This document shows, one piece after another, positions 1-13,048 of a stretch of DNA of 64,000 bases (position 1 is the stretch's first letter; each line of letters begins with the position of its first letter). Below the pieces are notes generated by a model. The model saw only the letters and a program-made list of their open reading frames with translations. It had not been told where the DNA came from and searched no databases. This stretch comes from Acanthochromis polyacanthus (taxonomy: Eukaryota > Chordata > Actinopteri > Pomacentridae), in assembly GCF_021347895.1 (NCBI RefSeq), contig NC_067121.1:36691974-36755973 (forward strand), in the 5' to 3' direction. The translations under genes and the position numbers were made by a program.

Positions 1-3000
1 TTCGCTCATCCCCACTCGTACCCCGACCAGTCAAGGCAGATGGCTGTCTTCTCTGAGCCTGGTTCTATCGAAGGTTTTTCTGCTTCCTTATCAAAGGTGG
101 GATTTTATGTTTGTTCCTTCTCACTGTCCCTGACTGCTTGCTCCTAGGAAATCCAAAGGAAAATTTGGATTATTGGGTTCTCTGTTCTTTGCTTAAAATA
201 CACAAGGTCTATGTCACGTGCTATAAGATGACATATGTTATGAATAGGTGTATATAAGTAACGCTGAATTGAATTTAATAGATATTAAGGCAGAAAAGAA
301 AACATGGAATGCTTAAAAGCTGTTTTTGGCAGTACAAAATCCGAGCTGTTGATGTGAGAACTTAAATGATTTTGGTTATTATCAAGAAAACCATGAAAAA
401 TGGCTAAATATCAGCTCCAGATCAAACGCTTTTCCTTTGTCATTTGAGTATGCACTACAGCTGCCCTTTCAAAGCAAAATTTGCCTTTCAAACTCCGTAC
501 TGCTGCATGCAGTTTACATACAATTACTACATGCTACTCTGTCATATTGCACCTTAAAGCAAAACAGTATTGTGAATATTTCTGAACAACAGACCTTTAG
601 GTTCGCTGCAAACTCGGAGTACATGGTTTTCCACAATTTATAGAGCAGATAAATTAAACACTTTAAATCCCAAGTTAAATAACACAAAATAAAGATTTCA
701 TTAAAAATTATGAGGCTTTCACTCCCATGTGTCATTAGTCAAGGACCGGCCCGACAAAATCCTGAGTGTTAAACATGGAAAACTGCAGCTTCCGGACTTC
801 ACTGGAGAATATAAATTAGATGAGACGAGATTTGTTGGACACGTCTAATAATTAAAAGTCTGACCCATTTTTCCTTAAACAATGGGCTGTAATTGTCTAC
901 CAGATATGTTGCTCTAAAGCTGCTAAAATCACTGATTTTACCAGCTTGTCTCTAACTTTGTCTGTCTGGTGTTGAACAGATATGTCAGTGTCTAAAGCCA
1001 GCTGTATGCTACTGCTGCAAACAAGGCTGAAGAGAGGACAGTCTAGAAAGCCAGAATATTGTCATAAAAGATGATAAAAAATGTCCCTAAAGCTCAAGAA
1101 AACTCACAGATTATTTAGCCTTTAATTTCAATTGAGTATAAGTCACTAAGTCAAGGATTTTCTTTGATCTGACGGCAATTCCCATATTTTTCTGGACTAC
1201 TTTTCTTTCACATTTAAACACGTTCTGTGGTAAAGCAGCTTCTTTACAGTCTATTTCACACGGGCAGCTATGTTTTTGCTCAAATAAAATACAAAGCAGC
1301 TAACTATAGCTCGAGCATGCCGGCTCTGTCTTTTGCCTACTGCTTTTGAGAGGCATCAGCCAGCAAATTAAGTTCCCCATTTCTATTTGCTTTCTCTTTT
1401 TCCCGCTGCCTTCATCTCCGCCATCTCTCTCTCCCTGTGACCCTCGCTCTCTCCGTGGGCATCGCTCATTGAGCATCGAGAACAGAGAGGTGTTTGTTTC
1501 TGGTTAGCTGTTGGCTGCATCCTCCCGGGGGACTCGGGCTGTTTTGTAGTGATGCAGGACACATGATTGGAGTTGGCATGGCAGTGTTGCCAAGGGCGCT
1601 GTGCCTCCAGCATCACAGCCCCGTTCCTACACTCAGAGAAGTGACGGTAGCCAAAAGAGCTCAGTGTTTTCACCTCAGATTCCCCCGAGCAGTAATTTAA
1701 ATAATCACATCGTCTCCGAGTCTGTCTGACAGGCTATTTTGCCTCTTTATATTTTGTGTAAACACACATCGAGGCGTGTTGGTTTTTCCCAAGTTCATAA
1801 AGGTGATTCGATATTTTTGAAGCGACTGACCTTTCTTCTTAGCCTGCGTCCTCTCTTTATTGCCTCTTCTCTCCTCTCTTGCCCCGAGGGCCAGGAGTTG
1901 GCATGACAGTGCTGCTCTGCACCCGCTGAGCTCCATGGTTCAGCACCCGACCCACCTGCTCATAATTATTTAACACCACAGTTTGACAAATGCTTGAAAT
2001 AGTGCATGCCGAAGCCCTGGAAACATCTAAAATGCATTTGTGCTTGTATGAATCCAGAAGAAGTTATGGGTGTACCGTGCTTTATGTAACACTGATAAAC
2101 AGTGGGAACTACTTTCTTCTTTCTTTTCTTTATCCTGCCAGGTAAAAGTCTCATGGAGAATGAATTATTTCTCAAGAGAGGCCTTGTCAAGAAAGTCGCA
2201 TGAAAACACAACACTGTCACGACAATAACTGCAGCACAGATACAATGATGGCTACTGAGTGCTACTGTGTAAAGAATATTGGTGTGGAAGAAAATGAAAC
2301 CCAATAATAAAGACAATTTTCAATATCATTCTAGACACTGGGCATGTGCATTTACATGACTGTAATCCAGTGATGACACAAAACGCTCTTTACTCCCCAA
2401 AGACGAAATTCAGGGAAAACACAATGTTTTTGGGCATCATAGAGCAGAACAATAACAAAAGCTGTATTTAAAGGTTTTGTTTTGCCAAGCATGAAAACTT
2501 ACGAGTACGTTGAGCTACATGGTAAGTCTCTAGCACTATAAAACTGTGGAAATTTAAATGTGAATAGCCTGCATTTGGCATCAGCTTGTGTTGGTATACG
2601 TGAAATCCAGATCTACCAAACACTGTATTCCTATGAAACTGAACTGCATTCTGAACGATGTTTTGAGGAAAACATATTTTCAGCCAGATTATATTTATTT
2701 GTGGTGTATATCAACTTATCTTCACTGTTCATATTGACGCTTTAATGTCCATGCTTTTCATCTAAACAATCATATATGTGGCAAAAATTAGTTGTGAAAG
2801 GGTTGTATTTTTGCCCCGACCACAAGATTTTCCTGAACCTAACCACATAGTTTTGGTGTCCAAACCTATCCAAACAGCAAATGAAAATAATACTTGTCTT
2901 GCTGCTGAGTTATGCAGCAATCCCATCCTTCAACCCTACCTCTTTATGCAGACTTTGTAGCTCCTTCAAATCAAACCAGTCTTATCTTTTCGGGGTAGAA

Positions 3001-6000
3001 AATACGTTCCTCCAAAACATAAATGAGAATACAGTTTGAAAGTGTAGCAACGTGAATTTTGCTGGAAAAAGCAGATTCCAAAGGTTTGTACAATTGATGA
3101 GTTAGAGTAATAGATAAGGGTATCATCTGTATAATGCTTTAGTCTATTAATGAAACAAAGAATCCATTCTTAAATTTAAACGAAAGGGCAATTTACAATA
3201 CACTTTAAACGATGATGTTTTTTTCCATTCGGCCTGTCAATGCTATACTTTGTGATTAAAAAAAAATGTGACATTCACTTTAATCATGCATAATGAATGT
3301 TGACTGCTACCACTTCAGTGATCTCTGAGGCCACTTCCTGCACAATCTCTTACTCTGATGTCAATAGGAGATACTTGTAGGGATGTGTCTGTGATTGATG
3401 GTGGTTGTAAAACCCTTATCCTCAATGGGCTGACGTATAAGCTGACATAACATAGACTATGACAAAACTCAAATGCTCGGACCCATCTTAAAGTCTTCAT
3501 GATGTCTGAGGACATGAGTGCAGGAAGACTGGCTGAAACTTTGCCTGACTTTGAGTTGAGATTATTCATGTTACTGTTCTGAAGGAGAGGAATTAATTGC
3601 CATATTCAAACACAAGCTGCACCAACCACTTTTAGTGGTTAATTTATATTTTACAAGCCAAAAAATATGTCAACAGACCAGTTTATGAGATGCTTCAGGT
3701 GTAATTTGCTGCTCCCAGGGGTTTTAATTTTCAGTTACCATTTCCTTTATTACAGAAAACTTCCCTTTTGTAGCAGAAATTATTCCAAAATGTATTCTTT
3801 AAAGTGTAAAAACAAGGCAGGGAGGCACAGAAGGAACATTACAGAGCAATAATGGGTACAATTAAGAGAATAGCAAAGGGAATTCGCCGACTCACAACAA
3901 TACTGCATATATAAATAGGAATCGCAGTGTTTTGCAGATTAAACGTCTCTGCAGCTTAACTGAAAAATGCTTTCAATTTTGCAGTTTGCTTGGACTCTGT
4001 ATGCAGAAAACAAGACCGGGAGAAGTGGTCAGCTGAAGCTGAGTCCCATTCAAATCAAGTGTAGCTTTTCATGTCATTAAGTGCTTCCTTAGTGCAATGA
4101 CATTGATGAATAACCTTGCAAGAAAACATCTGAGCTCCAAAATACAGAAAGAGAAATGAATGTTGCTCTTGAGGCCCCTGCTTCTGCACTGTTCTTTGTT
4201 CCACTCCCTGTTTTCACTATTTACTTTGAACTCAACTCTTATGAGGTCAAGTAGTGTGTGTGTGCTGAAAGAGTTTCATTTCCCTGGAGCACATGATGAA
4301 ACCAATCTAAAAACTAATTTTAAAAATGCATGTCTATGTAGTTCTAAAAGTGATGTTTTTTTGTGTTTCTGTTTTTTTTTTAATCCAGCGGCAACTTTTT
4401 CCATCCCTCTCTGTGCACTTTGTTGTAAAACTCTTTATCCAGAAGCACTGCTTGTCTAAAATCCTGTAAAAACCATCCAACCTTCCCTACTTTTTTAAAC
4501 ACACCCATGCCTTCTCTCCCTTTAGGGGCCAGCAAAGCTCTTTCTTTCTATTGATGTATCCATAAGACGTTTTAAAGGTCTTCCGAACCTCTTCCCCTGG
4601 AGTTGGGACTGAAGTGAAAGGGAAAGCAGAAGGTGGTGTACTGTCTGGATCCCAAGTGTGTTGTTAGCAGAGATATCAAAAAGAAAGGGATAAAAAGAAG
4701 AAGAAATACGAATTGCATCTTTCAGTAGGAGGGAAATGAAAGTAGGAATGGACCAGGGTAGACACAGGGTGCAACTTCCACTTTGGTAAACAAGGAACAT
4801 CTGAAGTATTCATTACAAACAATTAAACATAAAAGTTTTCAGAGCAAGTCAGGCCATTTTGAGAAAAGACTTTTTCTCCAGTCCTTTTTGCTTCTGAGAA
4901 CGTCATTGTACTTGCTCCTTGAAGTAGAACACAATTTACCGGGGGAAAGTGATACACAAATACGTCTTCTACATTCACAAACGGCTCTGACAGGAGAAAA
5001 AAGGTTGTGAAAGTCAAACAAAGATGGACGAGTCACTGTGGCTTCTTTTCTTTCTTCCCCGCTTCTTGGAGTCTGTTTGTTCCATAAATTGAAAGAGTGT
5101 AGTTTGTTTTTATGGCGGTATCGTGGGAGAAACTTCCCTTTCAGAGGAACAGGAGATAAAAAGCAGTTTTGAAGTCTATTTTGAGGCAGCGCTCAACTTG
5201 AACACATTGAGACTTGTGCAGGTCCCATTCGTACACAGTCATTCTCAGATGGTGTTATGTTATTGAAAGGAACTTGGTTTATCAACCATTTTTTTTATAA
5301 TTTAATTTTCACTTATGCTTCGTTATTAATGAAAGACCACGACTGTGCAAATAGTCTACCATTCTCCATCGAAAACACAGTTGATTTCCAAAGCAAACAA
5401 CTTGGAAATTCATTGTGTTCTGCATTAGAAACTAAAGCCTGATGAAAAAGTACTGCTTTTTTCAGTGTTACTACTTTCTTCTGTTTCTGATCTCTTGTCC
5501 TTTACCTGACCTAATGTGCAGATACCATGTCTTTGCTTGAGGTGCTGCATATGGCATTGATTTATGGATATATGAAAATGAACCTTAAACATTGTAAAGT
5601 AATGGCACTGGAAAACCTTTTTTCCAACTTTGCTTCAATTGGCTGCTTTCTATCTTTTTGCATGGGCAGTCAAAAGCATTACTTCAGGCTTTGTATTGTG
5701 AATTCTTCTTCTTATTCTTGTGAATAAAACTTTTCAGAAAATGGTGCCGACCAGATATCCTATATAACAATTTGGTGTCTTTAATTGTGCGACTGATTGT
5801 AATAATTAGATGTAGGCGGTTGGGTAAATATATTGACTGACTACTGGCTAATTTCATTGGCAGTTTTTGGTGACATTTTTCATTTTCTCTGCTAATTTAA
5901 TGGCTTGGCTTCTTACAAATTCAGCTAGTGAATAGATTTTCTGTAAAGTGCAATTCAAAGCATGCATTAATCGGAGCTGGCAGTTGGAGTTGCATGTGTG

Positions 6001-9000
6001 TGAGGAGTAAGTTAGGAGCTCGTACAGTAGCTGCAGCCACTGAAGTGCATGCTGACAGAGGTGATTAAGTTACTGTCATCAACCATTAAGTGTGTAACCG
6101 TTACAAAAAAAAAAAAAAGTTACGCTTGCTGCCCCAGTAAAGAAATAAAAGCCCAGTCACGGTTAGAAGCTGCAGTTCTGGTGAAGTATCATGACACCTG
6201 ACATTATTTTGGCATTATAAGTTAATGAAAAGCTGTGTAACAGTATTTTGAATAAATCTTTGCAGAGCTGTTCATGTTACCAACCATTCATGGATTCCAG
6301 ATTGATTCTCTTCTGTGGGGGAAAAGCCAACGACAATCATTTCCTGACACATATTTAGATTCGGAGAGTGCGATGAGAGGACGGGCTGTTCAGACATGGT
6401 TCTGTTGTCGATGTGTTGAGAGATGAGTGACAAAGTGGTACGCAGCTCAATTAAATGTATTTTAACCAATTTTCAACAGGAGAAAATTTGAAAATCACGA
6501 CAGGGCAGTCAATGTTGATATTGTGGCGGCTGTCACAAATAAATCAATGGGAAACGCTGATCTGACGCCACTTTAAATAGTGTCAGACACCTCTGTGAAT
6601 GTGTTGGCAGTCGCTGTTTGCTGAACAGAGGGACAAAAAAAAGGTGTATAGAAACTGGACGGATGGATGTTTGTTGGAGTGGCAGTGGTCTGTTGGAACA
6701 TTTAATCATACTGCCAGTGAATCCAAATTAATCCAAGTATTGCAACTCTTTTGTATGAGCCACCCTTCAAAAGAGGTCCTTGATAAGTTTTTCAGTGAGA
6801 CTCATTGCTTTTCTCGGTTTTGTAAAGCTCCAAAAAATGTGCTTTTGGCAAATCAAAATAGGAGCATTTCATTTTGTGTCCATTAAAGTCAGACCGACCA
6901 CATTTTACTGGTCGTGCCCCCTTCAACACGACATCTATTCCATCAGTGAGGCCATCACCAGGCTCATTGTGACCCAATCTATTTTCTCATCTCTGCTCGG
7001 CTCAGTTCAGTTCAGCTCGGTGTTATTAGAGTGGAATGAAAGCTCATGCACACAGCCACTTTGTAACAATATCACTTGGAGAAAATGATTCGTCAAATGG
7101 CCTCAGCAATTCTAAAAAAGCCCCGGGAGAAGTTCCAGTGTTAGCATAGTCACGAATAAGTAGTTATAACCATCCCCCCTCCATCCTCCACAAAGCTGCC
7201 TAAATCTGAGGATAGTTTACATGATCAATTTATCAAATCCTTTTGTCTGCAATGCAGGAAAATCAGCTTCTTGCTGATTTCTCATAAGACCCCATGAGCA
7301 GCGAGGCAATGGTTTTTCCTCCTCGCTTGTGCTGATAAGAGAAGGTATTTTTCAAAACTTTCAGCTGCACTAAGACAGCAGAGAGCAAAGACTGTGCACT
7401 CTCCAGACATACAAGCACCACAAAGGCTCCGGAAAATCTGACAGGAGGTATTGAGCCACTTTTACAGACCACAGAAATAAATGACTCCCCTAAAGAAACA
7501 TTTCCAGCCTCTAATATCCACTGCAGGAGTCAGGTGAGTCACGCATACTAGTGAGTGAGTAATTAATTCAGAGCGCCGTGCAGAATTATTGCTGCATCGA
7601 TCCACAAAGTGCAACTCCAGTCGAAAAGCCAATGCATGTGTTATTGATCCAAAAAAAGTAGTTGTGGGACTGTGTAAGCCTGGTACATACCGCTAAAGCT
7701 AAAGAGACAGGCAGAGTGGTAGATTACTCCATTGCTGACTCTCTGTGCTCCATAATGCCATGCTACTAATTTTAGATACAGCATAGAGCGGCAGTGATGT
7801 GTCCAAACTCGTTTACCAGAGAGCTCAGATACCCACATTTGGTCACCTGTGTGGTGATAATGATGGTGAAATAATAGGAGACATGTATACTAAAAAAACA
7901 GGATATATTCCAAACTGATCATTTCTAAGCAGATCTTTTGATAAAAATCTGTGTTTATTTAATATTTCTGTAGTTTCATTGGTTTGATTCAATGCAATCA
8001 CTTCATAATCTTTTTTTTTTGGATATCTTTTCTTCCATATAATGACATTTTCGTCTTTTGCTGGTCATTCCCCACATTAACCATGTTAGAATTGTAGAAT
8101 TAATTCAAGAATTTACTGTCAGAAACGCTCTTTGAGAAGTAAAGACTGAAAGACAATGACCTTATTAATAGTGACTTAATTTCACCTAACTGATGACGAC
8201 CTCGAACTAACTGTTGCATTTAAATTAGATTCTTAAAATTGCAGTAGTAAAAAAAAACAAAGTTCCTTTCAGAACAAAATGACATTTCTTTCCAAATGTA
8301 AATGAGAATGCAGTTCAGTTGAATGCCATTTTTGGAAGACAGGCTTGTAAAGACATAATATGTTAGTGCTAACTGAATGATGAGTTGCCTTGTCACAGCA
8401 AACACGGTGTTGTGCCACCTGGGCATTTGAGTTTGTCCAAACAATCAGACTGTAGGCCAAGTTAGCCCTTTTCTGTTACTGTGACACCAGCAAATATTTT
8501 ATCCGTGCAGGCAGAAGGGCACAAATCATGACTCTACCTCTAGGACATTTAGATCCTCAGAGCAGATGCTTTTGAATGAGTCAGATCAAGGCTGCTGGGT
8601 GAAAGACATCGTTCCTCCATTGACATTTTAAAGAAAATTCTTGTGACACTTATCTTAAGATTTTCTTCAGAAACTGATCACATTTCTATCCCATTTTTTT
8701 CTTGTTCTTGTTTTTTTTTTAATCATTTTATTTTCTCTTACAAGATGCTTATTGCACATGCTGTATTTCCGTTGCTGCCTGACTGGTAACATGCACAGCC
8801 CTTTGGTCAATGCTGGCTGTTTTAAACATGCAGTATAAAAAACTAAATCTAACAATAGAGCATGTTCAATTCACTGTACCACCTCTTGGGTCCAGAGTGA
8901 AATATCATTGCAAATATTGGCTTTATTGCCATGAAATTTCTGCTACACTGACCTCTGGCATCCCTATACATACACCCCAGTGTGTTCTTTAAACCACCTA

Positions 9001-9989
9001 ACAATTTAATTTCACCTACAGCACATATGCTGCACATCGACATTAAAATTGAACGAGGACAAAGTAATCCATATAAACACTGCACATACACTCCTACACA
9101 GTGATAGATTTAGTGTCGCCTCTAATATAAAAACCTCCGTTTCCTTCCTTCCCGCAGACAAACTCCACCATCTTCCTCCAAGATATAAATGGACTGAGGC
9201 AAAATTAGAGCAATTTGCTTCTAATGTGAACCATTAAGGAAATTTTAACATTTCCTTGTCGCACTTTTTCTCTTTGCCCAGGCTGAAATAAAGTCTGCGA
9301 CAGAGCAGTAATGTGGAAGTAATGCGTTTGACAAATGGGCTTCATTATTAAAGGGGAACATATAATAAAGAGACACAAAAGTCCTGGTAGTGGGGCTCCA
9401 AATGTGCTCCAAACAGACTTCATGTGACTAGTCATGGTAATTTGCTCACAAAAAAGGTGTTGACTTCTAAAAAAGCACTAATAATTAAGAAGTAATACGA
9501 ACAAAGATTACAACAGCAGAGAGGATAAAAAACAAACAGGACAAAGTATAAGAAATTTCTTCCCAGAATTTGGAAATAAATGAAATGCGTAATTGAATTT
9601 TAATAATATGGTTATATTTATCAGCCGAGATCAGATGCTGGGACAGTAACAGAACAAAGCAGCACTCCCGGACTAAATGAGACAGTGTAGATGGCAAAAA
9701 AATCACCTTCTTTACAGCAAAAACTGTTGTTTACAAGGCGTACGACTGGAAGATGGCTGCTAATGTTACATGTTTATGCTAATTATAAAGCTGAGGCCGA
9801 CAAGTATTAGCTTTGACTCTAGACTGAAATCAAATGCATATGTTTAAACAAAAAAAAAAAAAATTCCTCAACTGCCTCTCACTTTTACTCAGTACCATGT
9901 TATATCTTGTTAGTACATGCAGTTAGCTTGTTGAGTCTGTCCACATGTCTTAGTTACAGCCATGAAACTGTTCCAGCAACTGTTCAACC
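1..9989. other. Gene-free upstream desert, left part
   Basis: I see no gene in this stretch. Its ORFs are short (at most 116 codons), lack recognisable domains, and have no convincing splice context. It is AT-rich with scattered A or T homopolymer runs (for example near 6105-6117 and 9850-9863). The segment at about 1380-1690 is richer in GC and pyrimidines than its surroundings, but nothing in it identifies an exon. It is best read as intergenic DNA upstream of the BRINP gene at 39 kb. Confidence 0.7.
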
Positions 9990-10490
9990 CATAAAACCAA
10001 AAACTGTTGTTTCCATGTTTGTGTGAATCAGATTAATGAGATATAACATTATTTTGTCAAATTCAGAGGACTACATTGTAAACAGACCCAGGTTATTCCG
10101 CCTGTTGTCTGGTTTCTATGCTAAGCTAATCTAATCAGCTTTAAATTTTAGCATACTTGATGAACATGAGATTAATCTTTCCATGTAATTCCAGGTGCAG
10201 CACTAAAAAGTGTGAAACTATTCTTTGACATTCTGTTCCCCCTGTTTATCTAATTTGTAATGCTAGGCTAAGCTAATCAACTTTACATTTTGCATTGGTC
10301 TTTCCCTGTTATTCTGGATGCAGTTCCCAAAAGTGTCAAACTATTCTTTGACAGGCTATTTCCCCATTTGTCTATTTTTTATGCTAAGCTTATCAGCTTT
10401 AAATTTAGCATACCTTATGAGCATGGCACCAACCTTTCTATTAAACTGTGGGTGCATTTTCCCATAATAGTCAAACAGTGTCTTTAAATG
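9990..10490 (+). repeat. Teleost dispersed repeat with three degenerate tandem copies of its distal part
   Basis: Three related units follow one another, anchored by a TGCTAAGCTAATCAGCTTT-like core starting near 10117, 10259 and 10381, so the spacing is about 142 and then 122 bp. Each unit ends with a motif like GTCAAACTATTCTTTGACA (near 10212, 10335, and a degraded one near 10470). The middle unit lacks about 20 bp of the TTTAGCATAC...GAGCATG segment, which explains the shorter spacing. The pattern matches a very common percomorph interspersed repeat that I know by sequence but cannot name with certainty. The segment at 9990-10113 resembles the upstream half of the same repeat. Divergence among the units suggests an old insertion. 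Confidence 0.65.
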
Positions 10491-12979
10491 CTTCATCAAC
10501 ACGATGCTTGACCCAAGAGTGAAGGTTTTACCAGCTTAAATAAAATGTTTTTTTTTTATTTATCATTGTTGCAAAGGCCTGTTTTGATCAGCTGTTCATA
10601 CCTGATTTTTAAAAAAAAATCCTTTAAACTAAGAAGTAGAACATGCAAAGTGCCTGTGAAATTGAAGTCTAACAGCAGTGTGCTTCTTTGAAATGAAATG
10701 CTGCTTGACTTCCGCTCGAAAATAAGGGGATGAAGGAGGCAAGGAGTGGCGCATAAAGAGAGAGGCAGAGACAGTTATAACCACAGTTAAGCCGATGATA
10801 ACTTGGCCCTAACATTTCTGAGACATTTACAGTCCAGATTCAATCTTAACCACAACAATCAATCCGTGAACCGCCCCGAGAATATCAAACATGGTTGATA
10901 TTTACAGCCATCCACAGGGTCCTGAACTGTCATGTGCTGCGTGAGGCATTACGGAGGCTGCAGATAGCCGAGAAAAGAGTGGCTGGCTCACATCCTCTGT
11001 TCTGATTGGAATTGCACATCACAGGGGGGTCCTACAAGATTAGAAACCCTGATGTCGGCAGGATAGATCAAATCAGTTTGTGAATGTTTCAGATCAGTAA
11101 ATAAAAAACACAGTAAGCAATCAAACTCATGTTGTTAGGCTCACAGTGGTGCCCAATTTCTCAATAATGGAATTTGTCGTTGGCTTTACATCTATAAATG
11201 CGTTTTGCTTGCAACCTGAGCTGCCCTTGAGTTAGGCAAGAGACAGATGTATAAAGACTCGGAAACCTCATCATGTGCAGGATGAAGATTGAGTGGATGC
11301 ACATTTTAACCGGAGGGCCGAGAGGAATATAACAAAAGCTCGTACATGCACCTCGTCTGAACTCTCACTTAAGACATGTTGGTTACCATGCTGAATGGAT
11401 GAAGGAGAACTTGCCTGCATGTCAGTTTCTTAAGTGCTCATAGGAACGATAGCGCAAATCTGAGGGGCAAGATTAAAGGAAATCTAAACATCCTGTCTTT
11501 CTTTCCTTCCTCTCTTTTTCAGCTTTGAGATTGTCGAGGGGGACGGAAAGGGCAAAACTTGCAAACTCGGCCTGTCGTTGACGTGACATGAATGCTGCAG
11601 TGCAGACTTGCACTAAGCTCTCATTTCAAGTATCAGTGGTAAAAAGGTTAGATAAGGTGCATTTCACAGATGTCTTCTGTTGACAGTATCTCAGGTTGCT
11701 TGGGGCTAATCTCTCGCTGCTCGGAAAGTGCTGAGCATTCAGCTGGAGAAACATTTGCCATGCGTACTGTGGAACAAAACCGCTTTGATGTTTCAGATCA
11801 GCTGCTGTAGTAATTAGAAAGAGAGAAAAAAAGAAAAGTACATGTCTATGAGTCATTTAAACATGAGATAAATGTATTGCATTCATTGTTGACCCTGGAA
11901 GACATAGCATGATGCAACATCAGAAGGTTCTCACATTTTCATACATTTTCCTCATCAGATTTGTCTTTTTTTTATCTCTGTGATGGTTTCACATGGACCT
12001 TGCAATCTTCTTTATGTGGCTTTTTTTTTGCTGTTTTTAATTATCTAAACCTCTGCGGCCAAGCGAGTTTGTAACACTTACAGTGAATACCTTCATTCAG
12101 CCAAATTGGATTCGTTTTAATGGGAGTCAGTTAGTATTGAGATCTTTACCCCAGTGAAAATTGTGTCTTCGTTCTGTTTAACTAATTAAATGTAATTGAA
12201 CTGATTTAAATATATATATGTGAAAAAACTTTTGTGAAGACTTTGTCAATAAAAAAAATAGGAGATAATTTAAAGTTGGAGAACTACAATGTTTTATATC
12301 AAAACCGACAAGAAAGCAGGAGGCCATGTTAGTTTTTCTTCTTTCTACCCCCACAGAAAACACATGCATTGACTCATGGGCAACAGGTAAAGGACAGGAA
12401 AATAAGCATTTCTACTGTGTACAGCAGGAAATATGTGTCAGGGAGTTAAAAAGTGAACTAGAATGCTACTGTAGATCGTGCAGATTCAGATAATGCCAGA
12501 ATAAATACAATTATTACCAGTAAATGCAAGGTTTTTGCATGGATTTAGTAGCTGTGCAATAGTGCAATAGAGAAGGAAGTTCTGTTGCTGGAATGGAAAT
12601 TCTAACATGTATTTAATATACAGTCATTGAGGGTCACAGAATCAGGATTTCTACAGGATTTTTCACAAACAGGGCTCCTTTCATTAGCAGTTTCGTTGGC
12701 TATATGGTTCATAAATAGTTCTTTTCCCAATTGCCCTAAGCTCCTAGGAATAACATTACCTCGATGGGCTAAACCAAAGTGCACTTTGTTTCAGTGTTTC
12801 GCAGTCTAAAGTGTGCAGCCGAGTTCCCATAGACGTATGAGTGGCTGCGCTGACACTTTACGTCTGCTGTATGTCAATGTATTGACTTTGCTAACCCAGA
12901 TAGTGGAGTAATGCTCCATTAAACTAATTGTTTGAGAAGTGGTCGGGAACTCTCAAAGGACACCCCGCACCAATTAAAA

Positions 12980-12983
<4 letters not shown>
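10491..12983. other. Gene-free stretch
   Basis: No gene or recognisable mobile element seen. It contains short AT runs and a few short ORFs without domains. Confidence 0.65.

Positions 12984-13045
<62 letters not shown>
12984..13045. repeat. (AC)n microsatellite
   Basis: An uninterrupted AC dinucleotide array of about 31 units, preceded by a short TATA stretch and followed by GCATGG. Long perfect CA arrays of this kind are typical of teleost DNA and are usually polymorphic in length. Confidence 0.97.
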
Positions 13046-13048
<3 letters not shown>

